This document shows, piece by piece, positions 54,271-62,792 of a stretch of DNA of 64,000 nucleotides. Source of the DNA: G963422445 sp963422445 (GTDB lineage: Bacteria > Pseudomonadota > Alphaproteobacteria > Thalassobaculales > Thalassobaculaceae); assembly GCA_963422445.2 (NCBI GenBank), contig OY729512.2:1674001-1738000 (forward strand). Reading direction: 5' to 3'. The notes beneath the pieces are model-generated. The model saw only the letters and a list, made by a program, of their open reading frames with translations, ran no database searches and was not told where the DNA came from. Position 1 is the first letter of the stretch; each line of letters starts with the position of its first letter. The position numbers and the translations under genes are program-made.

Positions 54271-55348
54271 GCGCGCGCCCGGAACCGTTCTGAAAATCAT
54301 TGAAAGGATCGCGGGGATGCCGATGACGAGACGGAATGGCGCATCCCCAGAGACATGGATGCCGAGATCTACCGGGATCACCTGATCCACTGCGATGCCT
54401 TGTAGATTGACGCCATCGGCATTGCTGTGCCCTCTGGGATCTGAGCCTCTGTCCGGATCACTTCCGGTAATTGCCAGGCTGGCGCCTGCGATCGCATCAT
54501 CCGGATTCCGCTTGACACTGATTGCCCGATCTTCACGCCGACACCGTATCCATCTCCGACATGGCGCCGCTTCTGCAATGGCCGGGCGACGCTGGAGTGG
54601 ATCAACAGCCGGATTGACCAGGTTCATGGGTAAGAGCGGGACGTCATCCGGGGCCTGACCCGGATGCGGGCCAGCTTCGGGCTGTCGATCGTCGTGATGA
54701 TGGCGACGGGGCCCGGTCATATCCTGGCGTAGCGGCCGGAGCGGATCCGGTCACTGGCCGTGCCGGTTCCGGTGCGGTGATCCGGTTGACCGCAGCCGTA
54801 GGCTTTTGACATCGCGGTCGGGGCGGGCCAGTTGCCAGTAACTGCGGACTTGCGATTCGGCTTCACCAGATGTTCGTGATATGATCCATTTTAGAGCTCG
54901 GGCGGCCGGTTCCCGCGCTAATCAGAGATCAAAACCGCCCTGGAGCCCCGACTGAGGGTCTCGGGGCACTGGCGCGCTTCCTGTATGCTCAATCGTGACG
55001 ACAAAAAATGATCATGGTCGCTGCGGTTCTGAGCCACTCCGTAGCATGAAACAAGAGGCGTTCAGGTGAAGCGTTCTCGCTGATCGACCTGGTTTTGTTG
55101 TGGCAGGATTGGTGTGGCGGCGGCGGGGAGGCGTGAGCGTGATTTTAACGGTGACCCGTTCCCGACAAAAAACTGCTTCCGGCGGTCGGCTCCGCACCCC
55201 GTACTGTACCCGGCCTGTGGCCGTGGACGCGCGGCAAATCGAAGCGCACCCGCTCGGCGGATGCGTGTCCTTCCGACCGCTGTCCCTGCCTCCGCTGTGG
55301 TAATGCCACCGCATGATCGTACGCCGCGGTGGTGAGATCGCAACGAGG
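54271..55348. other. Decayed region, likely transposase debris
   Basis: About 1.08 kb. One frame near 54590-54770 reads TLEWINSRIDQVHG-stop-ERDVIRGLTRMRASFGLSIV, which resembles the end of an IS transposase interrupted by a stop, but I cannot name the family. Nothing else is supportable. Confidence 0.35.
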
Positions 55349-56281
55349 AGGAAGGCGATGAAGACGGGGTTTACTGGCAGGCGCGCTTCGAGGCCCTGGA
55401 GGAGGCCGGGATCGAGGCGATCCTGGTGCATGCGCAGCAGGTGAAGGGGCGCAAAACCGACGGGGCCGACAGCGTGTGGATGGCCTGCATTTGCCAGTTC
55501 GGGCTTTGCACGCCTTCCCATGTGCCGCCTCAGCCGTTCCGGGAGGTGCGCTCCCTGAGCCGCCAGCGCCGGATCCTGATGGGTCAGCGCTCCACTGTGC
55601 ACAACCGCGTGCAGAAGATCATCGACCGCGCCGGCGTGCGCATCGGCGGCATCCTTTCCAACGTCTTCGGCGTCAACGGCCGTAAGATCCTCGACGGGCT
55701 GGCGGCGGGGACGTCGCGCGAAGTCATTCTCGCCTCGCTCACCAGCCACGTCGCGAACAAGCTGGAAGGTCTCGGCGAGGCGCTCACCCTGAGCCCGGGC
55801 GACAACGACCGCGGCATGCTTAACGATCTGCTGGAGGAGCATGACGCGCTTGAGGCACACATCGCGACCTACGCGAAGACGATCGACGAGCAGTTGACGC
55901 CGTGGGAGGAGCAGCTCCGTCTTCTGACGACCGTCCCCGGCATTGAACGCAGCGCCGCGTCGACCATCCTGATCGAGATCGGACCCGATATCGAGGTGTT
56001 CGGCTCCAGGGAGCAGCTCGCCGCGTGGGCCGGTCTCTGTCCCGGCAACAACGAGAGTGGCGGCAAACGCCGCAATGCGCGCACCCGCATGGGCTCCAGG
56101 ACCCTGCGCGCACAAGATGCTACGCATCATCTATAGGGTGCTGAAGAACGGTAGGCCCGACTACGACCGCACCGCCGACTACGACGCTCTGATGGTCAAG
56201 CGCAACGCCCCTCGCTGGATCCGAATGCTTCGCCGCTACGGCTATATCGAGCCGCTGGACGCGCAGCTCCAGGCCGCCTGA
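55349..56281 (+). pseudogene. IS110-family transposase, truncated and internally deleted
   Basis: Starts within the RuvC-like domain: WQARFEALEEAGIEAILVHA, then QVKGRKTDGADSVWMACICQ (D of the DEDD set). The C-terminal helix-hairpin-helix region LTTVPGIERSAASTILIEIG with WAGLCPGNNESGGKRR is present. After RTRMGSRTL the frame shifts and part is missing; RIIYRVLKNGRPDYDRTADY and NAPRWIRMLRRYGYIEPLDA close the gene in another frame. The first Asp block (GIDVSK) is absent. Confidence 0.75.
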
Positions 56282-56522
56282 CCGGCCCTGCCTCACGCTA
56301 CCCGGCAACGTGGGACTGGCTCGGACCACATCGGGGAAGTCCTACACCCGGACCCGCCAAGCCGGCACAGGCGTTCGCCACCAACTCCGATATCCCGTGT
56401 TGGCGTGCCACCGCTCGTGCCAAATCCGAACCTGTTTCACGGCAAACCGGGCAACGCAAGTTCCTATTTATGGTCTCGGCTTGACCGTTTCGGCGCTCGT
56501 GGTCACGCTGTAATACCGGATA
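56282..56522. other. Intergenic region, no gene recognised
   Basis: About 240 bp between the IS110 remnant and the MITE upstream of rbsK; no coding frame or RNA seen. Confidence 0.4.
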
Positions 56523-56633
56523 ACCGCTTATGCACGTGGCTCCGGTGGCACACGATGTTGCCCCCGATGTCGACTATTCCCGGCACGCCAAATGCTACAT
56601 GTGCGTTTCACCAGAGCCACGTGCATAAGCGGT
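56523..56633. mobile_element. 111-bp MITE, copy 3
   Basis: Same ends and length as the other two, in opposite orientation. A perfect 8-bp duplication ACCGGATA lies at 56515-56522 and 56634-56641. The element ends 28 bp upstream of the rbsK start codon, so it sits in that gene's leader or promoter. Confidence 0.9.
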
Positions 56634-56661
56634 ACCGGATATTCGGGATGGAAGTATCGTC

Positions 56662-57573
56662 ATGATCGTTGTTTTCGGCTCCATCAACGTCGACATTCTG
56701 CTACCAGTCAAGCGGTTGCCGGTGCGTGGCGAGACTGTCCTCTGTCAGTCCTGCGAGATGCAGCCGGGCGGCAAGGGCGCCAACCAGGCTGCTGCTGCGG
56801 CCCGTTGCGGCGGCGAGGTCAGAATGATCGGGTGCGTTGGCAAGGATCTCCATGCGGTTCCGGCCTTGGAGACACTGCGCGCTTTCGGCGTCGATCTGGA
56901 TCTTGTGGCCGAGGCCGACGCAGTGACCGGCACCGCCGCGGTCATGATCGAAGAGAGCGGAGAAAACCAGATTGTCGCTGCCAGCGGGGCCAATCTGTCG
57001 GTTCGCGCGGACCAGATTCCGGCCGGAATTCTCGACCAGAAAACCACGCTGGTCCTTCAGATGGAGGTTCCGGTTCCGGAAATCGAGACCGCCATCGCCT
57101 GTGCCAGGCAAGCCGGAAGCCGGGTGCTTCTCAATCTGGCGCCGGCCCTGCCGATTGCCGAGGCGGCCCTGCAGCAGTGCGATGTGCTGGTGCTTAATGA
57201 AAGCGAGGCGCGCAGCCTTGCCGATGCTGGCCGGGATCCGGAAGTTCAGGCGCCTGAATTGGCCAGCCGCTTTACGCTCGATTGCATCATTACGCTGGGT
57301 GGCGACGGAGCGGTTGTTGCCACTTCAGAGGGCGTGTTTCGCATCGATGCCTTGCAGATCGATCCGATCGATTCCGTCGGCGCCGGAGATGCATTTGTCG
57401 GAACCCTTGCCGCGGCACTCGATCGTGGCACGATGCTTATCGAATCGGCGGGTATGGCCAGCGTGGCCGGCGGACTGACCTGCCTTCGTAACGGCGCCCA
57501 GACCGGTCTTCCGGATCTCGCTGAAATCGAGGCTTCGCTTTCCCGACTCGCGCCGCCAATCAGGTTGGCGTGA
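56662..57573 (+). CDS. rbsK: Ribokinase-like PfkB-family sugar kinase
   Basis: 303 residues. N-terminal GSINVDILLPVKRLPVRGET and PGGKGANQAAAAARCGGEVR are the ribokinase signature 1 region; LNLAPALPIAEAAL and LNESEARSL are substrate/nucleotide loops; signature 2 is DSVGAGDAFVGTLAAALDRG with the catalytic Asp. Probably phosphorylates ribose or a related sugar at O5. GGATGGAAG precedes the ATG. No ribose transporter genes are adjacent. Confidence 0.87.
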   Translation: MIVVFGSINVDILLPVKRLPVRGETVLCQSCEMQPGGKGANQAAAAARCGGEVRMIGCVGKDLHAVPALETLRAFGVDLDLVAEADAVTGTAAVMIEESGENQIVAASGANLSVRADQIPAGILDQKTTLVLQMEVPVPEIETAIACARQAGSRVLLNLAPALPIAEAALQQCDVLVLNESEARSLADAGRDPEVQAPELASRFTLDCIITLGGDGAVVATSEGVFRIDALQIDPIDSVGAGDAFVGTLAAALDRGTMLIESAGMASVAGGLTCLRNGAQTGLPDLAEIEASLSRLAPPIRLA

Positions 57574-57756
57574 GCGAATGTCCAGACCGGATTGTGAGGC
57601 GGGATGTCTTGTGACTTTTTGCTTGCGGATGTCCGGGAATGCCCCTGCAGTGCGTATGGCCATGTTGCTGAATGATGTGGTGGCCTTAGCGGGACGCCGG
57701 GCGTCATGTCTGCCTGCCGGACTGCAAGCGGAGCTCGGGCGCTACCCCCCCCCTGA
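57574..57756. other. Short region between convergent rbsK and permease genes
   Basis: About 180 bp between two convergent stops. I do not see a clear terminator hairpin, and no gene. Confidence 0.4.
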
Positions 57757-58659
57757 TTACGATCTTGGGTCGAGAGCGGCCTGGAGGCCGTCACCTAGAA
57801 GATTGAAGCTGATGACCGTGAGAAAAATCAGCAATCCCGGCCAGACGGCGAGTTGCGGCGCCTCCGAGATCAGATCCTGCGCGCCGGTCAACATGTTGCC
57901 CCAGCTTGGCGTTGGCGGTTGAATGCCCAACCCTAGGAAACTTAGTACGCTTTCGAACAGGATTACATTACCGATGGTCAGGGTTGTTGAGACGAGCAGC
58001 GGCGAGGCGGCATTCGGAAGAATATGGCGAACCATGATGCGGGCCGGGCCGAAGCCCTGGGCCCTGGCGATCTGAACGAAATCCCGTTCGCGGAGGGTCA
58101 GGGTTACCGCTCGCACCAGTCTCGCCACCGTAGGCCAGCCAACCAGCGCGATAATTGCGATGATCCGGTACAACGTAAAAGACGGTGAGCCGGACACCGA
58201 CTCCGGGAAGCCGAGTTTGGACGGATCGACGGCGGCAAGAACAATCAGTAACGGCAGTAACGGTAAAGAAATCACGCCGTCGGCAAACCGCATCAGGATT
58301 GCATCGATGCGGCCGCCGAAAAACCCTGACGCGAGGCCGAGCACACTGCCGATCAAGGCGGCTGTAACTGCCGCGGTCAGCCCAATGAACAGAGAGACAC
58401 GGCCTCCATGCAACAACCGCAGGAACAGGTCGCGGCCGAGCTCGTCGGTGCCGAGCCAGTGCTGCAGGCTTGGCCGCTGCAATCGGCCGAACAGATTCAC
58501 CGCGTCGGGATCAAGGCCGCGAACCAGGCCGATCAACGGTGCCGATACCGACAGCCCCAGCATCACGATCAGTACGGCAAGGCTGATGGCGGCCAGCCCA
58601 TGCCGTCGAAACCGGCGCCAGACAGCATGGTCAAGCCGGCCGGGACCGGTCGCCGTCAT
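57757..58659 (-). CDS. Dipeptide/oligopeptide ABC permease (DppC-type)
   Basis: 300 residues. First helix LAAISLAVLIVMLGLSVSAP. The HWLGTDELGRDLFLRLLHGG motif is diagnostic of DppC/OppC. The EAA-like loop is VQIARAQGFGPARIMVRHIL with PNAASPLLVS. It closes SFNLLGDGLQAALDPR. It partners the upstream DppB-type permease with four-base overlap. No ATPase gene follows; rbsK is convergent instead. Confidence 0.92.
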   Translation of the reverse strand: MTATGPGRLDHAVWRRFRRHGLAAISLAVLIVMLGLSVSAPLIGLVRGLDPDAVNLFGRLQRPSLQHWLGTDELGRDLFLRLLHGGRVSLFIGLTAAVTAALIGSVLGLASGFFGGRIDAILMRFADGVISLPLLPLLIVLAAVDPSKLGFPESVSGSPSFTLYRIIAIIALVGWPTVARLVRAVTLTLRERDFVQIARAQGFGPARIMVRHILPNAASPLLVSTTLTIGNVILFESVLSFLGLGIQPPTPSWGNMLTGAQDLISEAPQLAVWPGLLIFLTVISFNLLGDGLQAALDPRS

Positions 58660-59624
58660 GGAGTCTGCTCCGTTCGATAGGTGATCCTGGGATCGAGCAC
58701 AGCATAGACAATATCGGCGAGGACATTGGCAAGCAGCGTCATCGCGGTCGCCAGCAACAAACCGACCAGAGCCAGGTTGTAGTCGTTGCCCATGACTGCG
58801 TCATAGATTGTCTTGCCCATACCGAGCCAGGAGAACATGGTTTCCGTGATTAGGGCACCGGAGAACAGCGATCCGAAATCAAGGGCCGCGATTGTCACAA
58901 CCGGCAGCATTGCATTGCGCAAGGCGTGCTGCCAGACAATCCGTCTTTCGATCAGGCCCTTGGCGCGGGCGGTCCGGATATAGTCTTCCCGCAGAACCTC
59001 GATCATCGCGGCACGGACATGGCGGGTGTAACCGGCGATGCTCGCCGCCGACAAGGTCAGCACTGGCAGGATCATGTGGCGTGACCAGTCGATCAGGCTG
59101 CCGTCCCCGATGCTGTGCATGCCGCTTGCCGGCAAGGCGCCCAATGTTACGGCGAACAGCAGAATCAACAGCAGCGCCAGCCAGAACGGCGGCACCGACA
59201 CACCAGCAAAACAGATGAGATTGATTGCCTGGTCCGTCCAGGACCCGGGTTTGCGAGCCGCGTGGAGCCCGGCCGGGATGGCAATCATCAGGGCCAGGCC
59301 GAGCGAAACCGCCATCAGGATCAGGGAATTGACGAGCCGCGGCCACAGAACTTCGAGGACCGGCCGGGCGAACAGTCGCGAATATCCGAATTCACCGTAC
59401 AGGGCATCACCGAGCCAGGCACTGTAGCGTTCGAACAAAGGTTGTTCGAGACCGTGCAGGGCCTTGAGTCGCGCAATATCGGCAGCGGTCACGTCAGGAT
59501 TGGCCCCGATCAACAGATCGATCGGGTCGCCCGGCATCAGTCCGAGCAGGAGGTAGATGACCAGCGACATCGCCAACAGCACGGTGGCCGACTGGATCAT
59601 GCGTGCGAGGACGAAGCCGAACAT
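58656..59624 (-). CDS. Dipeptide/oligopeptide ABC permease (DppB-type)
   Basis: 322 residues. Begins MFGFVLARMIQSATVLLAMS and has LLGLMPGDPIDLLIGANPDV, AARKPGSWTDQAINLICFAG, and the EAA loop IRTARAKGLIERRIVWQHAL with RNAMLPVVT. Closing region ADIVYAVLDPRITY is typical. About six membrane helices. It lies 10 nt after the substrate-binding gene. Confidence 0.93.
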   Translation of the reverse strand: MFGFVLARMIQSATVLLAMSLVIYLLLGLMPGDPIDLLIGANPDVTAADIARLKALHGLEQPLFERYSAWLGDALYGEFGYSRLFARPVLEVLWPRLVNSLILMAVSLGLALMIAIPAGLHAARKPGSWTDQAINLICFAGVSVPPFWLALLLILLFAVTLGALPASGMHSIGDGSLIDWSRHMILPVLTLSAASIAGYTRHVRAAMIEVLREDYIRTARAKGLIERRIVWQHALRNAMLPVVTIAALDFGSLFSGALITETMFSWLGMGKTIYDAVMGNDYNLALVGLLLATAMTLLANVLADIVYAVLDPRITYRTEQTP

Positions 59625-59634
59625 GGTCAGATGC

Positions 59635-61326
59635 CTATTCGACCCGCCAGTCCTCGATCCAGTAGGTCGTGCTGTAAAGATGGCCGGTCGGACGGATGCC
59701 TTTCAGCCATTTTGGCAGAATATAGCCTTCGGCCCGGAAGTAAAGCGGCAAGGCCGGCAATTCCTCGGCATAGATCTGTTGCAACCGCTTCCACAGAAGC
59801 CGTCGCTTGTTCCGATCAAGCTCGATCTCGATCATGTCGATCAACTGATCCATTTCCGCATTGCGGAACCCAGTGGCATTCTGACCACCCCAGTTGTTCG
59901 CTTCAGTCGGGATTGATCCAGAGTGCAATGTGGTCCGGGGCAGCGTCTCCGGTGCTGACAGCCAGGCATACATTGCAAGTCCGGTGAACTTGCGTTTTGC
60001 GACTGTTTCGCCGAACAGGACGCGGGCCGGCTGGTTACGAATCCTGACTTCGATACCGACAGCTTTCCAATAGCTTTGCAGTACCTGCTGAACCAGTTCG
60101 CGGATCCGGCTGCCGGCCGTGGTCATGATTTCAAGGGACAGTCTTTCGCCAGCCGCATTGTGGCGGACGCCATCTTTCAGGACTGACCATCCCGCTTCGT
60201 CCAGGAGCGATTGCGCCGCGTCCGGGTCATAGGGGTACATCCGGGTCTCGTTAGTATGAATCCAGTCCAGTGGATTGATATTGGAGTGCGCGACCGGCTG
60301 TTTGCCCAAGAACAGGCGGTCGCTGATCGCGGTCCGGTCAACGGCGTGGAGCAACGCCCTGCGGATGCGGATATCAGCCAGAACCGGATTATCGAGCATC
60401 ACGTCGATATGTTCGTAGATCAGTCCGGGCTTGTAGAGGACATCGAACCTGTCGCCGTGACGTTTTTCGAAGGCCAGTGTCTGATCAAGCGACAACCCGA
60501 GTTCGCCTGCGATGTAGTCCACGGCGCTCGAGAGCAGATTGGCTTCGAGCGCGGCCGTCTTTTCGATGACCCGGATCTGAATTTTCGAAAACGCCGGTGT
60601 CTTGCCTCGCCAATACTGGTTACGCTGCAATTCGATATAGGAGCCTCGTACCATTTCGCTGACCCGGTAAGGACCGTTGTAAAGGCCGGGATTGGTCGGA
60701 TCGGTTTCGTACAGGGTGCGATTACGGTACTCCCGCGGTGTTGCAAAGGTTGCGGTTTCAAGATGGGCCGGCAACGGCATAAAGCCGTTCATTGTGTAGT
60801 AGCGATAATCAAGCTTGCGATTGACGAACGTGAAGGTTTTCGCATCATGGACCGTGATGTCGGTGATGTCCTCGAAGTTCTGGAAATTGGCGACGCCGGT
60901 TTCCGGGTGTCTGCCAACCTGCCAGGCGAACCGGATATCGGCGGAGGTGATGGGAGTGCCGTCGCCCCAGAAGATATCATCACGCAGCGTGAACCGGGTC
61001 TTGACGCCACGTTTGCCGGTCTTGTTGCCATCGGCATCGACGATGTCGAAGGCCTCCGCTCGACCGTTTTCGAAGGTGGCGTGTTCCGTACATAACATGC
61101 AGACTGATTCCCAGTCATGTCCCGTGATGGCGACGGGCCGTTGCGCCATTCCGAGCACATAGGATTTCGCCAGCATGGCGTCGACGAGAGGATTCAGGGT
61201 CGCCGGAAACTGGGTGATGCCGATAACCAGCCGATCCCGTATCTTTGCCGTGGCGGGTACCCAGAGGGCCAGCCCCGAGAAAACCAGCGCCAATCCGAGG
61301 GCAGTCAGCCGATGTTTGAGATCCAT
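59635..61326 (-). CDS. Peptide ABC transporter substrate-binding protein (SBP_bac_5)
   Basis: 563 residues with signal segment MDLKHRLTALGLALVFSGLA. Family 5 features: IGITQFPATLNPLVDAMLAK, TRFTLRDDIFWGDGTPITSA, the DIRIRRALLHAVDRTAISDR block and YPYDPDAAQSLLDEAGWSVL. The C-terminus has LPALPLYFRAEGYILPKWL. It captures peptides or similar ligands in the periplasm for the two permeases downstream. Confidence 0.92.
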   Translation of the reverse strand: MDLKHRLTALGLALVFSGLALWVPATAKIRDRLVIGITQFPATLNPLVDAMLAKSYVLGMAQRPVAITGHDWESVCMLCTEHATFENGRAEAFDIVDADGNKTGKRGVKTRFTLRDDIFWGDGTPITSADIRFAWQVGRHPETGVANFQNFEDITDITVHDAKTFTFVNRKLDYRYYTMNGFMPLPAHLETATFATPREYRNRTLYETDPTNPGLYNGPYRVSEMVRGSYIELQRNQYWRGKTPAFSKIQIRVIEKTAALEANLLSSAVDYIAGELGLSLDQTLAFEKRHGDRFDVLYKPGLIYEHIDVMLDNPVLADIRIRRALLHAVDRTAISDRLFLGKQPVAHSNINPLDWIHTNETRMYPYDPDAAQSLLDEAGWSVLKDGVRHNAAGERLSLEIMTTAGSRIRELVQQVLQSYWKAVGIEVRIRNQPARVLFGETVAKRKFTGLAMYAWLSAPETLPRTTLHSGSIPTEANNWGGQNATGFRNAEMDQLIDMIEIELDRNKRRLLWKRLQQIYAEELPALPLYFRAEGYILPKWLKGIRPTGHLYSTTYWIEDWRVE

Positions 61327-61348
61327 GGTGAATTCCGTCCCTTCCGGA

Positions 61349-61972
61349 TCAGGTCAGCGGAATATCGAGAACGCTGGTCCTGAGCGCCGGTCGTTGGGTC
61401 AGTCGGTCGTACCATCCTTCGAGACTGGACATGACGGGCCGGTCCTTGATCAGGGTCAGCCACCGGTAGGCCATGATTCCGAGCGGAATGTCGGCCATCG
61501 TAAAATGGTTCCCGACCATATGTGAACGGTTGGCAAGCCAGTTGTCGAGGATCTGCATGATCGGGATCATGGCGAGCCGGGCCGCCTCGATAGCAGCGAT
61601 GTTGCGCTCGGCTTCCGGCGTCCGGACCAGCCCCCAGAATATCGGCACCATGTTGGGGCCGACTGTGGTCTGTTGCCAGTCCATCCAGCGGTCAGCGTCG
61701 GCGCGCTGCCTCGCATCTGCAGGAAACAGGCCGCCAGTGTCATGCTTGGCAGTGAGATAACGCAGGATCGCGTTCGATTCCCAGAGTATGAAGCCGCCCT
61801 CTTCCATCGTCGGGACACGGGCATTCGGGTTCATTGCGAGGTATTCGGGCTCGTTGACGACGCCGAAGGCGCCGCCAGCATCAACGCGCTCATACGGCAC
61901 ATCCATTTCTGTCAGGGCCCAGACAACCTTCTGGACGTTCGAGGAGTTCTTGCGGCCATGGATCTTCAACAT
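61349..61972 (-). CDS. Glutathione S-transferase
   Basis: 207 residues from MLKIHGRKNSSNVQKVVWAL (ATG at 61972). The N-terminal thioredoxin fold carries GRKNSSNVQKV with a likely catalytic Ser and NPNARVPTMEEGGFILWESN with AILRYL (cis-Pro and Glu-Ser glutathione site). The C-terminal helical domain includes HFTMADIPLGIMAYRW. Theta- or beta-like classes resemble it. Same strand as pyrE, 29 nt after its stop. Confidence 0.9.
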   Translation of the reverse strand: MLKIHGRKNSSNVQKVVWALTEMDVPYERVDAGGAFGVVNEPEYLAMNPNARVPTMEEGGFILWESNAILRYLTAKHDTGGLFPADARQRADADRWMDWQQTTVGPNMVPIFWGLVRTPEAERNIAAIEAARLAMIPIMQILDNWLANRSHMVGNHFTMADIPLGIMAYRWLTLIKDRPVMSSLEGWYDRLTQRPALRTSVLDIPLT

Positions 61973-62001
61973 TTTCTGTTCTCCGTGATCCGGGTTTGAT
62001 A

Positions 62002-62688
62002 TCATTCTGCGCGGGCGCTTTGCCGGTCGGCCCAGCCATCCGGATTGTCCAGAAAGTCGCGGACTGCCGCGAGCCGTCCAGCTGTGACTCCGCGGCCCCG
62101 GGCGACCGCGAGGACATCGTTCCAGGTGCAAAGGTCGTGCAGCGTGACGCCGCGTTGCCGGAGGTTTTGGGTGCTTTCGGGGAAGTTGCCGTAGTGAAAG
62201 ATCACGAAGCAATGCGCAATCGCGCCACCGGCCTCGCGAATGGCGTCAATGAACCCGAGTTTGCTGCCACCATCGGTTGCAAGGTCCTCGACCAGAAGGA
62301 CACGGGCGCCGGGAGAGAAGGTGCCTTCGATGCGGGCATTCTTTCCAAATCCCTTGGACTGTTTGCGCACATAGGCCATTGGCAGGTCAAGACGTTCGGC
62401 AATCCACGCGGCAAAGGGGATGCCTGCGGTCTCGCCACCGGCAACAACATCGAATGCCTCGACCCCGGCTTGCCGGTTCAGGATGTCGACGGCCATTTGC
62501 ATCAGGACATTGCGCGCCCGCGGGAACGAGATGATTCGCCGGCAGTCGACATAGACGGGTGAACTGCGGCCAGACGTAAAGATAAAGGGTTTATCGGGCC
62601 GGATATGGACAGCCTCGATATCAAGGAGAATGCCGGCAGCAAGGTTAGCCATGTTCGGGGGTATTTCTGAACCTGCGGTATCGGTCAT
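62002..62688 (-). CDS. pyrE: Orotate phosphoribosyltransferase PyrE
   Basis: 228 residues from MTDTAGSEIPPNMANLAAGI. It joins orotate and PRPP in UMP synthesis. Motifs are FIFTSGRSSPVYVDCRRIIS, VAGGETAGIPFAAWIAERLD, MAYVRKQSKGFGKNARIEG and the PRPP loop VLLVEDLATDGGSKLGFIDA. A start at 62652 (MANLAAG) is an alternative. The IS4-type remnant begins about 100 bp upstream. Confidence 0.95.
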   Translation of the reverse strand: MTDTAGSEIPPNMANLAAGILLDIEAVHIRPDKPFIFTSGRSSPVYVDCRRIISFPRARNVLMQMAVDILNRQAGVEAFDVVAGGETAGIPFAAWIAERLDLPMAYVRKQSKGFGKNARIEGTFSPGARVLLVEDLATDGGSKLGFIDAIREAGGAIAHCFVIFHYGNFPESTQNLRQRGVTLHDLCTWNDVLAVARGRGVTAGRLAAVRDFLDNPDGWADRQSARAE

Positions 62689-62792
62689 GCCGTCTTGCCC
62701 ATGATGAAGCGGGGTCCGGATTTTGGCTGGATGTCTTGCCAGAGCGTATCGTCGTAGGGTCCAAACCCGGTTAAACGTCATGTTATCAAACA

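Noticed and set aside
55012..56130. 372-codon minus-strand frame opposite the IS110 remnant
   Set aside because: It covers the coding strand of a recognisable IS110 transposase and has shadow composition.
36807..56633. CRISPR-like repeated sequence
   Set aside because: The repeated 111-bp units are widely separated palindromic elements with target duplications, not a regularly spaced array.
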